This document shows positions 27,501-35,167 of a DNA stretch of 37,462 nt, piece by piece. The DNA is taken from NCBI GenBank assembly GCA_964547795.1, contig CAZJPD010000003.1, forward strand, positions 1 to 37,462. Reading direction: 5' to 3'. The notes beneath the pieces are model-generated. The model saw nothing but the letters and a program-made list of their open reading frames with translations, made no database searches and was not told the origin of the DNA. Each line of letters opens with the position of its first letter. The stretch's first letter is position 1. The translations under genes were made by a program, and so were the position numbers. Source of the DNA: CAZJPD01 sp964547795 (GTDB lineage Bacteria > Pseudomonadota > Alphaproteobacteria > Rickettsiales > Midichloriaceae).

Positions 27501-28031
27501 ATCATCTATCCTGCTCAATTCCAAAAATAAATTATCCTTAAATTTTGTTAATAATAAACTGATGAAATCATTAGCCAAATCTTCCTTGCCTGCTAGAAAA
27601 AGTTGCTCCAATGGGGAATTATTACTACCACATAACAGTATTAAATCATCTGATTCCTCTAATAGTTCATTAATAAAAATATGTGGATAAGAAGAAGATT
27701 CTGGATGGTTCAAATAGCAACTGCTCACTAATTTCATAAGATTCTCATATCCTGCTCTTGTCTTTGCTATTAGCAAAACATCTGTATATTTTTGCTTCTC
27801 TTTATTTTGATTGTCATAACTTATAGTAAGCACAGAGCCTATGATAGGTTGCACCCCTCTTTTTTGACATTCTAGGGAGAACTCCAATGAACCAAACAAA
27901 TTATTATAATCAGCAATTCCTACAGCAGGTATCTGCTTTTTTAAGCAATATTCTGCCAGTTTTTGAATCTTGATAACGCTTTTACCTATGGAATAATCGG
28001 AATATGTACGTAAATTAATATAGGTAGACAT
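24582..28031 (-). CDS. dnaE: DNA polymerase III alpha subunit DnaE
   Basis: This 1149-residue protein is the replicative polymerase. The catalytic aspartates are in MPDFDIDFCQDRRDEVIEY and VKFDFLGLKTL. The surrounding motifs PVGPGRGSGAGSVVAW, HAAGIVIADREL and SLYRPGPMDNIPSYI are intact. Helix-hairpin-helix DNA binding (GLAGLKGVGKKIVDLIVEKR) and an OB fold near VNLTGVLLSKKVRSTVRGK follow. In the N-terminal PHP domain the usual HLRVHSDYS reads NLRTYSDYS, so both metal-binding histidines of that motif are lost. The ATG abuts the ruvC stop (TAA-ATG) with an AGGA ribosome site inside the end of ruvC. Confidence 0.97.
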   Translation of the reverse strand: MSTYINLRTYSDYSIGKSVIKIQKLAEYCLKKQIPAVGIADYNNLFGSLEFSLECQKRGVQPIIGSVLTISYDNQNKEKQKYTDVLLIAKTRAGYENLMKLVSSCYLNHPESSSYPHIFINELLEESDDLILLCGSNNSPLEQLFLAGKEDLANDFISLLLTKFKDNLFLELSRIDDNHNYEFDKFLTDIALEKSIPIVATNPTQYITQNMQDALDVLICIAEGRYLIEDNRNKVGSENYFKSMREMKKLFADIPEAVQNTELIAKKCSFLLKESKPLIPKLLKSKKAEAQELIRQATEGLKRRLQNYDEEKQKAYFERLEFELLVINKMNFGSYFLIVTDFIKWSKKQGIPVGPGRGSGAGSVVAWSLEISDIDPIRFGLLFERFLNPDRISMPDFDIDFCQDRRDEVIEYVKQKFGSDKVAHIITFGKLQARAALRDVGRVLQIPYTQVDKICKMVPNNPANPITLKEAIDMDKELKKQGKSDSNIEKLMLISLKLEGVNRHISTHAAGIVIADRELTKVVALYKDTDSDMPIVQYSLKYAEKIGLVKFDFLGLKTLTVISWTCKLIQQSGVNLDISKIALDDKKTYKMLSHGDCMGVFQFESSGMREAIKKIEPDRIDDLVALVSLYRPGPMDNIPSYISRKHGKEEIDYIHPLLESVLKETYGIIVYQEQVMQIAQILAGYTLAEADLLRRAMGKKIKKEMEAQRSKFIDGCIANNIDKRKAEEIFNLVNKFASYGFNKSHAVAYAYISYQTAYLKANFPLEFLTASINLEIDNTDKIYLFLMEAKKFNITALLPDINHSKAEFIIEDGKIRFGLAGLKGVGKKIVDLIVEKRERGGQFKDIFDFFERVSDIGINKKVFENLTKSGTFDSLQINRNLLLMNTELLLKHSNMNNKNENQLSLFFDVVEDTAYEQQLEMFEEWDEKQMMQAEFESFGYYLSVHPLEKYQSIIKELDITEACDIDKIEDSLSKVNLTGVLLSKKVRSTVRGKYAFLQISDLRGFIDLAIFNEDLLLKVNDLLEEGNTLYFKSEIRRDSAGLRIIAWDVKTIEHAVSEFGICVEITIKNKKQLEFIKDKINYKQGVKIQLIAELEEGDIVIFKHDPQMLVGLDKLEILKKEGIQIRNVDRTIMSQKNQTSGKETKKSIK

Positions 28032-28535
28032 TTATCGCTTCCTGTTATGTTTATAATGATTAGTATAGCACAGTGCTATCGCTAAAGCATCAGCTTCATC
28101 AGAAATTTCAGTTGACACATCTGGAAGCCAGTATTTTATCATTTTTATCATCTGCATTTTATCTGCATTCCCAGTGCCTGTGATAGTTTTCTTTACCTTT
28201 TTAGCAGGATATTCAACTAATGGAGTTTTACTTTGAGATGTTGCTATTATGGTAGCCGCTTTCGCTTGTGCAAGCTTGATTGAACTCTGGTTATTGATGT
28301 TGACGTAAGTATCCTCAATTGCCACAACTTCCGGGTTATATATGCGTATTATCTCTAAGGACTTAGAGAAAATTTGATTTAACCTTTCTGGATATGCTGT
28401 TTTTACAGAAGTTTTGATTACACCAGATGCTATATAAGAAAAGCTATCAGTGCCTTTATGTTCCACTACTCCCCATCCTGTGAAATTAAGTCCTGGGTCT
28501 ATTCCTAAAAATCTGCCTTTTATATTTTTATTCAT
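28032..28535 (-). CDS. ruvC: Crossover junction endodeoxyribonuclease RuvC
   Basis: RuvC cuts Holliday junctions made by recombination, with RuvAB. The 167-residue protein has the catalytic acids in FLGIDPGLNFTGWGVV (D13), VVAIEDTYVNINNQSS and SDEADALAIAL, and the NADKMQMIKMIK stretch. Length is normal. It is directly coupled to dnaE and ruvAB is not adjacent. The gap upstream carries a palindromic repeat. Confidence 0.95.
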   Translation of the reverse strand: MNKNIKGRFLGIDPGLNFTGWGVVEHKGTDSFSYIASGVIKTSVKTAYPERLNQIFSKSLEIIRIYNPEVVAIEDTYVNINNQSSIKLAQAKAATIIATSQSKTPLVEYPAKKVKKTITGTGNADKMQMIKMIKYWLPDVSTEISDEADALAIALCYTNHYKHNRKR

Positions 28536-28666
28536 GTAACTATGGTATAATAGGGTAAAACTGAGACATCACTTCTAATGTTATTGTAAACGAGCTTATC
28601 CTTCATATCATTATTGCAAGCCTTGTGCTTTTTTGTTTCGTTATTGCGACTCTAACCCTTCTTCCT

Positions 28667-28765
28667 CCCGTCATTGCGAGCCTACGCAGTAGGCGCGGCA
28701 ATCCATGTTTGTATGAAGGCATAACTGGATCACCACGGTCGCTGTTGCGACCTCGTGATGACGGG
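28667..28765. repeat. Palindromic repeat element, copy B (core)
   Basis: The core opens with CCCGTCATTGCGAG and closes with CTCGTGATGACGGG, so the ends pair. Inside are the hairpins GCCTAC-GCA-GTAGGC (28679-28693) and GGTCGC-TGTT-GCGACC. The outer ends found in copies A and C are degraded here. A related half unit (GTTATTGCGACTCTAACCC) lies at 28640-28658. The element occupies the 319-base gap between ruvC and yebC (28536-28854), where open frames on either strand look spurious. Confidence 0.8.
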
Positions 28766-28854
28766 AAATATATATTCCTTCGTAATAACAAACTATGTAA
28801 CTCTTTTGAGATGATACATTTATGCATATTGTTTCTACTCAAATGATCTATACT

Positions 28855-29577
28855 TTAGCTAAAAAGTTTATAATTACCGCTAACAGATTGTACATCATCA
28901 AGGTTATCAAGTGCATCAATTAGCTTCAACACCTTCTCCCCCTTTTCTTCATCTAACGCTATAGTTGTCTCTGCTACCCATTTGATTTCAGATTCGACAG
29001 ATTTGCCGAACTTTGCTTCAAGTTTTTCACTTATTTCTGGATATTTTTCTACAGAACACAAGATTTCCATATATCCATCTTCTTCTAGGCAATCATCTAC
29101 TTCTAGCTCTATTGCCTCTTCCATCAACTGAGTTTTATCGATTTTATCTGTTTCATACTCAATACTCCCCATTCTTTTAAATAGATAACTGACACTACCT
29201 TGCTCCCCTAATGCTCCTCCATGCTTGCCGAAAATTGAACGCACTTCGCCTGCGGTTCTGTTTTTGTTATCTGTTAATGTCTCAACAATAAGGGCAACAC
29301 CGCCAGGTGCATATCCTTCATATCTGATTTCTTCGTAGTTTACTCCATCAGTTTCGGAAGTTGCTTTTTTGATAGCACTATCTATCTTGTCTTTGGGCAA
29401 GTTCACCTGCTTTGCAGCTGTGATTGCAACACGAAGCATTAGGTTAAAATTTGGATCGGGATTAGACTTAGCTGCTACTATTATCTCCTTCACTGCTCTA
29501 GTAAAGGTTTTAGCTCTTTTTTTATCCTGAGTCCCCTTCCTATGCATTATGTTTTTAAACTTGGAGTGTCCTGCCAT
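28855..29577 (-). CDS. yebC: YebC/PmpR (TACO1) family protein
   Basis: This 240-residue protein has the typical opening MAGHSKFKNIMHRKGTQDKK and the stretches LPKDKIDSAIKKAT, YEGYAPGGVALIVETLTDNKNRT and RSIFGKHGGALGEQGSVSYLF. The family was named for putative DNA-binding regulators. Recent work on YebC2/TACO1 links it to easing translation of proline stretches on the ribosome, and efp is also in this window. The exact role here is not set by sequence. It is divergent from yraN, with 80 bases between. Confidence 0.95.
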   Translation of the reverse strand: MAGHSKFKNIMHRKGTQDKKRAKTFTRAVKEIIVAAKSNPDPNFNLMLRVAITAAKQVNLPKDKIDSAIKKATSETDGVNYEEIRYEGYAPGGVALIVETLTDNKNRTAGEVRSIFGKHGGALGEQGSVSYLFKRMGSIEYETDKIDKTQLMEEAIELEVDDCLEEDGYMEILCSVEKYPEISEKLEAKFGKSVESEIKWVAETTIALDEEKGEKVLKLIDALDNLDDVQSVSGNYKLFS

Positions 29578-29657
29578 GTAAAAATAGGTAACCTTGTTTT
29601 GTTGACAAAATACAATTATTCAAGAACTTATTCAATAATAAAGAGTTTTGAAATATC

Positions 29658-30038
29658 ATGGGAAGAAATCTATCAAACTACAAGAAAGGAGTTGATGCTG
29701 AGATAATAGTAAGCAATTACTTGATACAGCATGGCTATAAAATTATAAAGCATAGATATAAAACAGAATACGGCGAGATAGACTTAATAGCTAATAAAGA
29801 AAAGCTACTTTTATTTGTAGGGGTAAAAAACAGAAAAGTCATTTCCGATCATGAAATTATTAATAAAAGACAAAAGAAACGCTGTTGTGAAGCAGCGATG
29901 TATTTTCTTTCTCAAAATCAAACATTTCTAAATTTTACCATGAGATTTGATTGTTTTTTTATAAACCATTATGGTAAGTTTAAGCATATTAAAAATGCAT
30001 GGGAAATAACAGAATCTGAGTTAGCTAGTGTATTATGA
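29658..30038 (+). CDS. UPF0102 (YraN) family protein with altered nuclease-like motif
   Basis: This 126-residue protein belongs to the YraN family of PD-(D/E)xK fold. Conserved parts are GVDAEIIVSNYLIQHGYKIIKHRYKTEYGEIDLIA. The next motif, normally VFVEVK.R, reads LFVGVKNRK, so the glutamate is a glycine (codon GGG, one base from GAG). If the fold cuts nucleic acid, this copy may be inactive. It overlaps murD by four bases (ATGA), so the two are translationally coupled. TTGACA at 29602-29607 is a possible -35 box, but no good -10 box follows. Confidence 0.88.
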   Translation: MGRNLSNYKKGVDAEIIVSNYLIQHGYKIIKHRYKTEYGEIDLIANKEKLLLFVGVKNRKVISDHEIINKRQKKRCCEAAMYFLSQNQTFLNFTMRFDCFFINHYGKFKHIKNAWEITESELASVL

Positions 30039-31426
30039 TTAATTTAGCGAAATATACTGGGGCAAAAGTTGGAGTATTTGGATTAGGAAAAACTGGCTTA
30101 GAATCTATCAAAGCCCTATTAGCAGATGGTGCTATGGTACATGCTTGGGATGATAATAAAGATAAAATTATAGCCACTAAAAACATTGTTCAAGATAAAA
30201 ATATAATATTTTCTGATATAATAGACCCACTTGATATTAAAAAGTTAGATTTTGTTCTTGTTAGCCCTGGTGTACCACGTGAGTTTCCAGAACCACATAA
30301 AATATTTACGTATTGTCAACGATACAATATCCCTATAAGAACTGATGTTGATTTATTGTTTGAAGCCTGCCCTAATGCTAAATACATTGGAGTAACTGGA
30401 ACAAATGGTAAATCCACAACTGTATCATTAATCCAACATGTTTTAGTCTCAAATGGCTGTCGCTCTGCTTTGGGTGGTAATATTGGTGTTCCTGTTTTAA
30501 GTTCACCCAACTTAAATGAACCTTCAGCAAGTTATGTGTTAGAACTTTCTTCTTATCAGCTGGAATTACTTAATAATATTAAATTTAATATAGCAGTTTT
30601 GCTAGGAATAACACCGGACCATTTAGATAGATACGAATCATTTAATGAGTACAAGAATGCCAAATTGAAAATATTTCAAAATCAAACAATTTCTGATTTT
30701 GCCATCATTTCCACAGATACAGATACGAACAAAAATGTTTATCATGAATTAAAGGCAGATTGTCTGCAACAACTCATCCCTATTTCAAGTAATACACTTC
30801 TAAATGATGGCATCTCTATTGTGAGTAACAAGCTTTATGACAATTACTTTGATCACAATACATTTGCATTATCTTTGCCACATTCTCTGGTAGGGCAACA
30901 TAATGCGGAAAATGTTGCAGTAACCTATGCAACTGCAAAAATTTTAGGACTTAATAGTAAAGAGATTCTGCAAACAATAAATTCCTTTAAAGGGTTACCA
31001 CATAGGATGGAAGTGGTTGGACAAGATGAGTATTTAGTATTTATCAATGATAGTAAAGCCACCAATATTGCTGCTACTTCAAAGGCATTAGATTCTTATA
31101 GAGATATTTATTGGATAGCAGGTGGAATATTCAAAGAAAAAGATATTTTTGACTTAGGCAATCACCCCCAAAATGTAAAACATTGTTATTTAGTTGGCAG
31201 GGATGCAAAAAAGTTTGTTGAACTATTAGAAAAATTTAGCATCCCATATACGATTTCTGAAAATATTGAAAATGCACTGATACAAATAAGGGGGGTTGTA
31301 CATACAGGAACTGTTCTGCTTTCCCCAGCATGTGCATCATTTGATCAGTGGAAAAACTTTGAGGAAAGGGGAAATGTTTTTAAAAAGCTGGTAAATAAGT
31401 ATTTTACTTCCTGCCGTATGTATTAA
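30035..31426 (+). CDS. murD: UDP-N-acetylmuramoylalanine--D-glutamate ligase
   Basis: MurD adds D-glutamate to UDP-MurNAc-L-Ala in peptidoglycan precursor synthesis. The 463-residue protein has a Rossmann-like N-terminal domain (GVFGLGKTGLES), the ATP loop GVTGTNGKSTTVSLI, LELSSYQLELL, GITPDHLDRY and the C-terminal LLSPACASFDQWKNFEERG. All are standard. Its TAA stop overlaps the first bases of a 25-bp inverted repeat (31424-31448). Retention of MurD suggests that the organism still makes some peptidoglycan. Confidence 0.96.
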   Translation: MINLAKYTGAKVGVFGLGKTGLESIKALLADGAMVHAWDDNKDKIIATKNIVQDKNIIFSDIIDPLDIKKLDFVLVSPGVPREFPEPHKIFTYCQRYNIPIRTDVDLLFEACPNAKYIGVTGTNGKSTTVSLIQHVLVSNGCRSALGGNIGVPVLSSPNLNEPSASYVLELSSYQLELLNNIKFNIAVLLGITPDHLDRYESFNEYKNAKLKIFQNQTISDFAIISTDTDTNKNVYHELKADCLQQLIPISSNTLLNDGISIVSNKLYDNYFDHNTFALSLPHSLVGQHNAENVAVTYATAKILGLNSKEILQTINSFKGLPHRMEVVGQDEYLVFINDSKATNIAATSKALDSYRDIYWIAGGIFKEKDIFDLGNHPQNVKHCYLVGRDAKKFVELLEKFSIPYTISENIENALIQIRGVVHTGTVLLSPACASFDQWKNFEERGNVFKKLVNKYFTSCRMY

Positions 31427-31855
31427 TACCAACCACCAAAAATAAATAAACATCTAAGAATTAACTTTTCTTTTTTACCAATTAACAAAAACCCCCTTAA
31501 TATCTCGATATTGTAGCATCAACCACTAAGGTAGAGACGTTATTATATCCATATATCCTCGTTATTGCGAACCTACAACCCACATCCCCGTCATTGCGAG
31601 CCTGTGTAACAGGCGTGGCAATCCACCTTCCTGTCATTACAAACTCACAAAGTGAGTGTGGCAATCTCTGGATCACCACGATAGCTGTTGTGATCTCGTG
31701 ATGACGGGGGTAAAAAGTTGCGATCTCATGATGACAGAATAAAAAAGTTAAAATACCTATATCTTAGTGATATATGCTATAAGAGAAGTTTGTGTTAAAG
31801 TTAAAAAAACAAAATTTAAATTTATATATCTATTTATTTTTGGTGTTTGGTATTA
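31424..31855. mobile_element. MITE-like unit: 25-bp inverted ends enclosing a palindromic repeat
   Basis: The sequence at 31424-31448 reappears inverted at 31831-31855 with only one mismatch in 25 bases. Both ends read TAATACCAA-N-CACCAAAAA inward. They enclose 382 bases that carry palindromic repeat copy C. TA sits at both outer edges, which could be a duplicated TA target as in Tc1/IS630-type elements. No transposase gene is inside. The left end overlaps the murD stop codon. A non-autonomous element, or a long-range stem, are the two readings. Confidence 0.5.
31512..31781. repeat. Palindromic repeat element, copy C (about 270 bp)
   Basis: This copy has the same layout as copy A: inverted ends (TGTAGC...CACTAAGG at 31512-31531 and CTTAGTG...GCTATA up to 31781), a GCCTGT-GTA-ACAGGC hairpin near 31600-31614, a CTCAC-AAA-GTGAG hairpin near 31644-31654, and the GGATCACCACG...CGTGATGACGGGGG block ending at 31710. 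It lies in the 476-base gap between murD and udk. A 60-codon minus-strand frame across it (with WIATPVTQARNDG) is the usual spurious translation of this repeat type. Confidence 0.82.
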
Positions 31856-31879
31856 CATATTTTCAATATTCTTATTGCA

Positions 31880-31885
31880 TATAAT
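31880..31885 (+). promoter_or_regulatory. Candidate -10 box for udk-nupC
   Basis: A perfect TATAAT lies 17 bases before the first udk ATG, just after the right inverted end of the MITE-like unit. No convincing -35 box is seen at the right distance, so this is a weak call. Confidence 0.25.
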
Positions 31886-31902
31886 TGTCTTTATGATATC
31901 TT

Positions 31903-32556
31903 ATGATAAATTATAACACCTTACATGTAATGCCAAGTATTATCATGGGTGTTTCAGGTCCTTCTGGCTCGGGTAAAAGCCTCTTTAGCAAAGGGATTTG
32001 TAGCAATTTTGGTGCAAAGAAAGAAGCTGTTACCCTCAGTGAAGATGGTTATTATAAAAATCATCCAGAACTGTCTTTTGAAGAGAGGGGCGTACGAAAT
32101 TACGATCATCCTGATGCGTTTGAACATGATTTATTAATAAAGCATATAAATATGCTAAAATCCGGCGAGCCTATTAATGCTCCATTATATGACTATGTAT
32201 CACACTTAAGAAAAGAGGAAACTGTCCATATACTACCTTGTCCTGTTATAATTCTTGAGGGTATATTATTGTTGTCTGATGAGAAAATCAGAAATTTAAT
32301 TGATATTAAAATTTACATGGATACGTCACTTGATATTTGCCTATCTCGAAGAATATATAGGGATATTGTTGAAAGAGAGCGTGATGTTACTTCTATTATT
32401 ACGCAATATAATAATTATACTAGACCCATGTACTTTAAGTTTATAGAACCTTCAAGAAAGTATGCAGATGTTATCGTTCCAAAAGGGGGAAAAAACGAAA
32501 TAGCAGTTGATATCATACAAGTAAAAATTGATAAATTGATAAGAGATAAAGAATAA
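31903..32556 (+). CDS. udk: Uridine kinase
   Basis: Udk phosphorylates uridine and cytidine to UMP and CMP in pyrimidine salvage. The protein has the P-loop GVSGPSGSGKS, the DGYYKNHPELSFEERGVRNYDHPDAF segment close to E. coli Udk, VIILEGILLL, and the C-terminal TRPMYFKFIEPSRKYADVIVPKGG. The first ATG at 31903 gives 217 residues and an N-terminal length like E. coli; ATG at 31930 is also possible, and no ribosome site decides between them. nupC follows after three bases, so uptake and phosphorylation are encoded together. Confidence 0.93.
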   Translation: MINYNTLHVMPSIIMGVSGPSGSGKSLFSKGICSNFGAKKEAVTLSEDGYYKNHPELSFEERGVRNYDHPDAFEHDLLIKHINMLKSGEPINAPLYDYVSHLRKEETVHILPCPVIILEGILLLSDEKIRNLIDIKIYMDTSLDICLSRRIYRDIVERERDVTSIITQYNNYTRPMYFKFIEPSRKYADVIVPKGGKNEIAVDIIQVKIDKLIRDKE

Positions 32557-32559
32557 AAC

Positions 32560-33786
32560 ATGCAATATTTTCACTATATATTCACTATATCATTAACCAT
32601 ATTTGTGGCATTTTTGCTAAGCAATGATAAAAAAAGCATCAATATCAAAGTTATTTTTCTTGGTTTATTGGTTCAATTTATTTTTGCAATAATATTGCTC
32701 AAGATTCCTGCTATCACAACATTATTTATAGGGTTTAGTCATGTGCTTGATGCAATTGCAAAATCCACTACACATGCAACTAGCTTTGTATTTGGAGGTC
32801 TTGCAAATCCTCCAGAAAAATTAGGCTTAGGGTACATTTTAGCATTTCAAGGATTTCCTGTTTTAATCACCATTTCAGCATTGAGTGCAGTTTTGACGTA
32901 TTGGAAAATATTACCATTTATTATTAACGGATTTTCAATGGTATTTAAGCGAATTTTAAATATAGGAGGGACTCTTGGTTTCGCAGTTTCTGCCAATGTA
33001 TTTTCAGGAATGAGTGAGACACCTCTAGTTATCAATGCCTATTTAAAACACTTAACACATAGTGAGATTTTTTCTTTAATGGTATGTGGTGCTTCTGCTG
33101 TTGCAAGTTCTGTGATAGTACTTTATTCTATGCTTCTAAAACCAGTTATTGAGAATCCTTTAGGACATATCATCACTTCAGTACTAATTAGTATACCTGC
33201 ATCACTTACAATTGCACGAATCATCATTCCTGAAGTTTCAAAAGTATCTGAAGGAAAGGATGCGAATTATTCACAGGCAAAAAATACATTAGATGCTCTT
33301 TACACTGGAATAATAGATGGTGGAAAAGTCATCATCACCATTGTTGTCATGTTGATTGGCTTTATTGCACTTATTGATATTGCTAATCAAGTAATTTCTG
33401 TTCTCAATCCCACTGAGTATAATATCACAGTTCAAAAGTTTTTGGGATGGGCAATGTATCCTGTTGTCTGGATAATAGGTATACCAGCTCATGAAGCAGA
33501 GATTGCTGGTTCATTGCTTGGAACTAAATTAGTGCTAAATGAAATTTTCTCATTTCAAGAGTTAGTGAGAATAGGAGCTGAATTGACTTATAGAACTAAA
33601 ATCATGATGTTATATGCTCTTTGTAGCTTTGCAAATCTTGGTAGTATTGGTATCATGATTGGAGTGTATGGAACATTGATCCCAGAACGCAAAAGTGAGG
33701 TAATAAAGCTGGGGTTTAAAGCCATTATTGCAGGCATTCTTGTCAACCTCTCCATAGCAAGTATGGTCGGCATATTTGTGAATTAA
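32560..33786 (+). CDS. nupC: Concentrative nucleoside transporter (NupC/CNT family)
   Basis: This 408-residue membrane protein belongs to the CNT family, which imports nucleosides with H+ or Na+. The family motif around SANVFSGMSETPLVINAYL carries the binding-site acid, and the second motif reads EIAGSLLGTKLVLNEIFSF. The order of gate and core helices is complete: N-terminal segments, AFQGFPVLITISALSAVL and the C-terminal helices. It is coupled to udk, which suggests import and trapping of uridine or cytidine from the host. Cation and exact substrate cannot be told from what I can see. Confidence 0.92.
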   Translation: MQYFHYIFTISLTIFVAFLLSNDKKSINIKVIFLGLLVQFIFAIILLKIPAITTLFIGFSHVLDAIAKSTTHATSFVFGGLANPPEKLGLGYILAFQGFPVLITISALSAVLTYWKILPFIINGFSMVFKRILNIGGTLGFAVSANVFSGMSETPLVINAYLKHLTHSEIFSLMVCGASAVASSVIVLYSMLLKPVIENPLGHIITSVLISIPASLTIARIIIPEVSKVSEGKDANYSQAKNTLDALYTGIIDGGKVIITIVVMLIGFIALIDIANQVISVLNPTEYNITVQKFLGWAMYPVVWIIGIPAHEAEIAGSLLGTKLVLNEIFSFQELVRIGAELTYRTKIMMLYALCSFANLGSIGIMIGVYGTLIPERKSEVIKLGFKAIIAGILVNLSIASMVGIFVN

Positions 33787-33883
33787 TGGCTGATCTATCC
33801 AACTGTAACATGTTAGATATATCACCTTTGCTTTTTGCAAATAGCCTATTATCTTATCTATTCATTGGTGACACAGATTTTAA

Positions 33884-35125
33884 TTATGACTCAATCAAAC
33901 ATTGCTCCCCATAGTTTAGTTCATGAATAGGGCATTGATCATAGTCATAGAAGTCATGAATAAAGCATTGATCATTGTTACAGCTCACCAATTGCATCAG
34001 TTCCAGATATAGATTATACTCTTGATTGACTATTTCATTACTCTGTGTGTAATAATAATACTGTTCTGCTCCCCAATCAAACACCTCGTCACAAGCGTCT
34101 GAGCTAATCCTCATCACAGTTGCAAGAAGGTATGTGGTAATTATTTCCTCAATTACTTTTCCTCCAATTTGTAACCACCCTTCTACAAGAGATGACCCTA
34201 CTACAGTCAAGGCATTATTATCTTTTGTAGAGAATGTGATTTTCTGCCATATACCAGTAGTATCCCCTTGTAACTCTTTGAGTAAAATTTCCAGATTTCT
34301 TGATTCCAAACCACTGTTCTGCAATACGTTCTGATTCAACATACTCTCTGCTATATCCTTAAGTTTTACTCCATGTTGCATATCATGCCAGAATTGTATA
34401 TTTCCTTCTAATACGGTTTTTATTTGACTTACCTGCTCCTGGGATATGCCTTCTATCTTTATCTGTATATTTGCCAGTATTTTGTTTAGTGTGTTTCCAG
34501 TAAGTTGAACCCCATTATACATGATCTTAACGTTATCATCATACTTTATCCAATCAACCCATGTTGTTTGCAACTTTACAACAGGGAGTGATACAATATC
34601 TTCGATAGCTTGTGTTATTTCACCGTTTTTCATGACTACTTCTCCAATTTGATCTGCTATTAGAGTTTTTGAAGCTATTACTAAACCCCCTTTTGCAACC
34701 CAAGTTCCATTAAAGTGTTCAACCATAAAGTTCCCATAATCTTCAAAATCAAAAGGACCTTGGCTATATACTTTCTTGTCTGTCTTACACATTTTTTGCT
34801 GATCCTTCTCTACTATAATTAAAAATCTAGCAAGCATCTCAATAGAATTAGCCCATCTCCCTGCATCACTATAGCCAAAACTTGCCACATGACATAATCC
34901 TTCAACTATCAGAAATTTCCCTGCTGGTTTAATAACAGAAGATACCATATTTCCAGTTCCATATTTTATACCTGTGCTTCCTATTTCATAACTCTTATAC
35001 ACGACCATTACCACACTGAATGCTTTTGGTATGTCCTTAAACAAAGTTTTAGCAGACGGATTGTTTCCAAAGTGTAAAGCATATTGCCCAGATAGAACTT
35101 GAGTCAATGCAAAAGGCCATGCCAT
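33884..35125 (-). CDS. Unknown 413-aa protein with C-terminal 11-residue repeats
   Basis: I do not recognise this protein. The N-terminal third has weakly hydrophobic stretches (FALTQVLSGQYALHFG, AFSVVMVVYKSYEIGSTG, FLIVEGLCHVASFG). The middle contains a likely helical region (NKILANIQIKIEGISQEQVSQIKTVLEG cut here by context). The last 31 residues are a repeat of about 2.8 units of 11 residues with the core DQCxIHxxxxY, each with one Cys and up to one His. The DNA of the repeats has a 33-base period (33921 and 33954). It has no typical signal peptide. It lies 42 bases downstream of an 83-aa gene on the same strand. A surface or secreted protein is possible but is inference only. Confidence 0.7.
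   Translation of the reverse strand: MAWPFALTQVLSGQYALHFGNNPSAKTLFKDIPKAFSVVMVVYKSYEIGSTGIKYGTGNMVSSVIKPAGKFLIVEGLCHVASFGYSDAGRWANSIEMLARFLIIVEKDQQKMCKTDKKVYSQGPFDFEDYGNFMVEHFNGTWVAKGGLVIASKTLIADQIGEVVMKNGEITQAIEDIVSLPVVKLQTTWVDWIKYDDNVKIMYNGVQLTGNTLNKILANIQIKIEGISQEQVSQIKTVLEGNIQFWHDMQHGVKLKDIAESMLNQNVLQNSGLESRNLEILLKELQGDTTGIWQKITFSTKDNNALTVVGSSLVEGWLQIGGKVIEEIITTYLLATVMRISSDACDEVFDWGAEQYYYYTQSNEIVNQEYNLYLELMQLVSCNNDQCFIHDFYDYDQCPIHELNYGEQCLIES
33891..33986 (-). repeat. 33-base tandem repeat at the end of the unknown 413-aa gene
   Basis: Units starting TCATGAATA at 33921 and 33954 are 33 bases apart and nearly identical over 22 bases. A more diverged third unit begins at 33891. They encode 11-residue units with a DQC-x-I-H or EQC-x-I core. 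The in-frame period lets copy number change without a frameshift. Confidence 0.7.
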
Positions 35126-35167
35126 ATCGAATACTTCATTCAGAGTGGGTGTCCTATCTACTACAAA

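Noticed and set aside
28603..28846. Open frames of 73-79 codons on both strands between ruvC and yebC
   Set aside because: Both are translations of palindromic repeat copy B, rich in Arg and Gly from the CG-rich hairpins.
31497..31679. 60-codon minus-strand frame with WIATP...ARNDG
   Set aside because: This peptide type is the usual spurious translation of the repeat and has no support as a gene.
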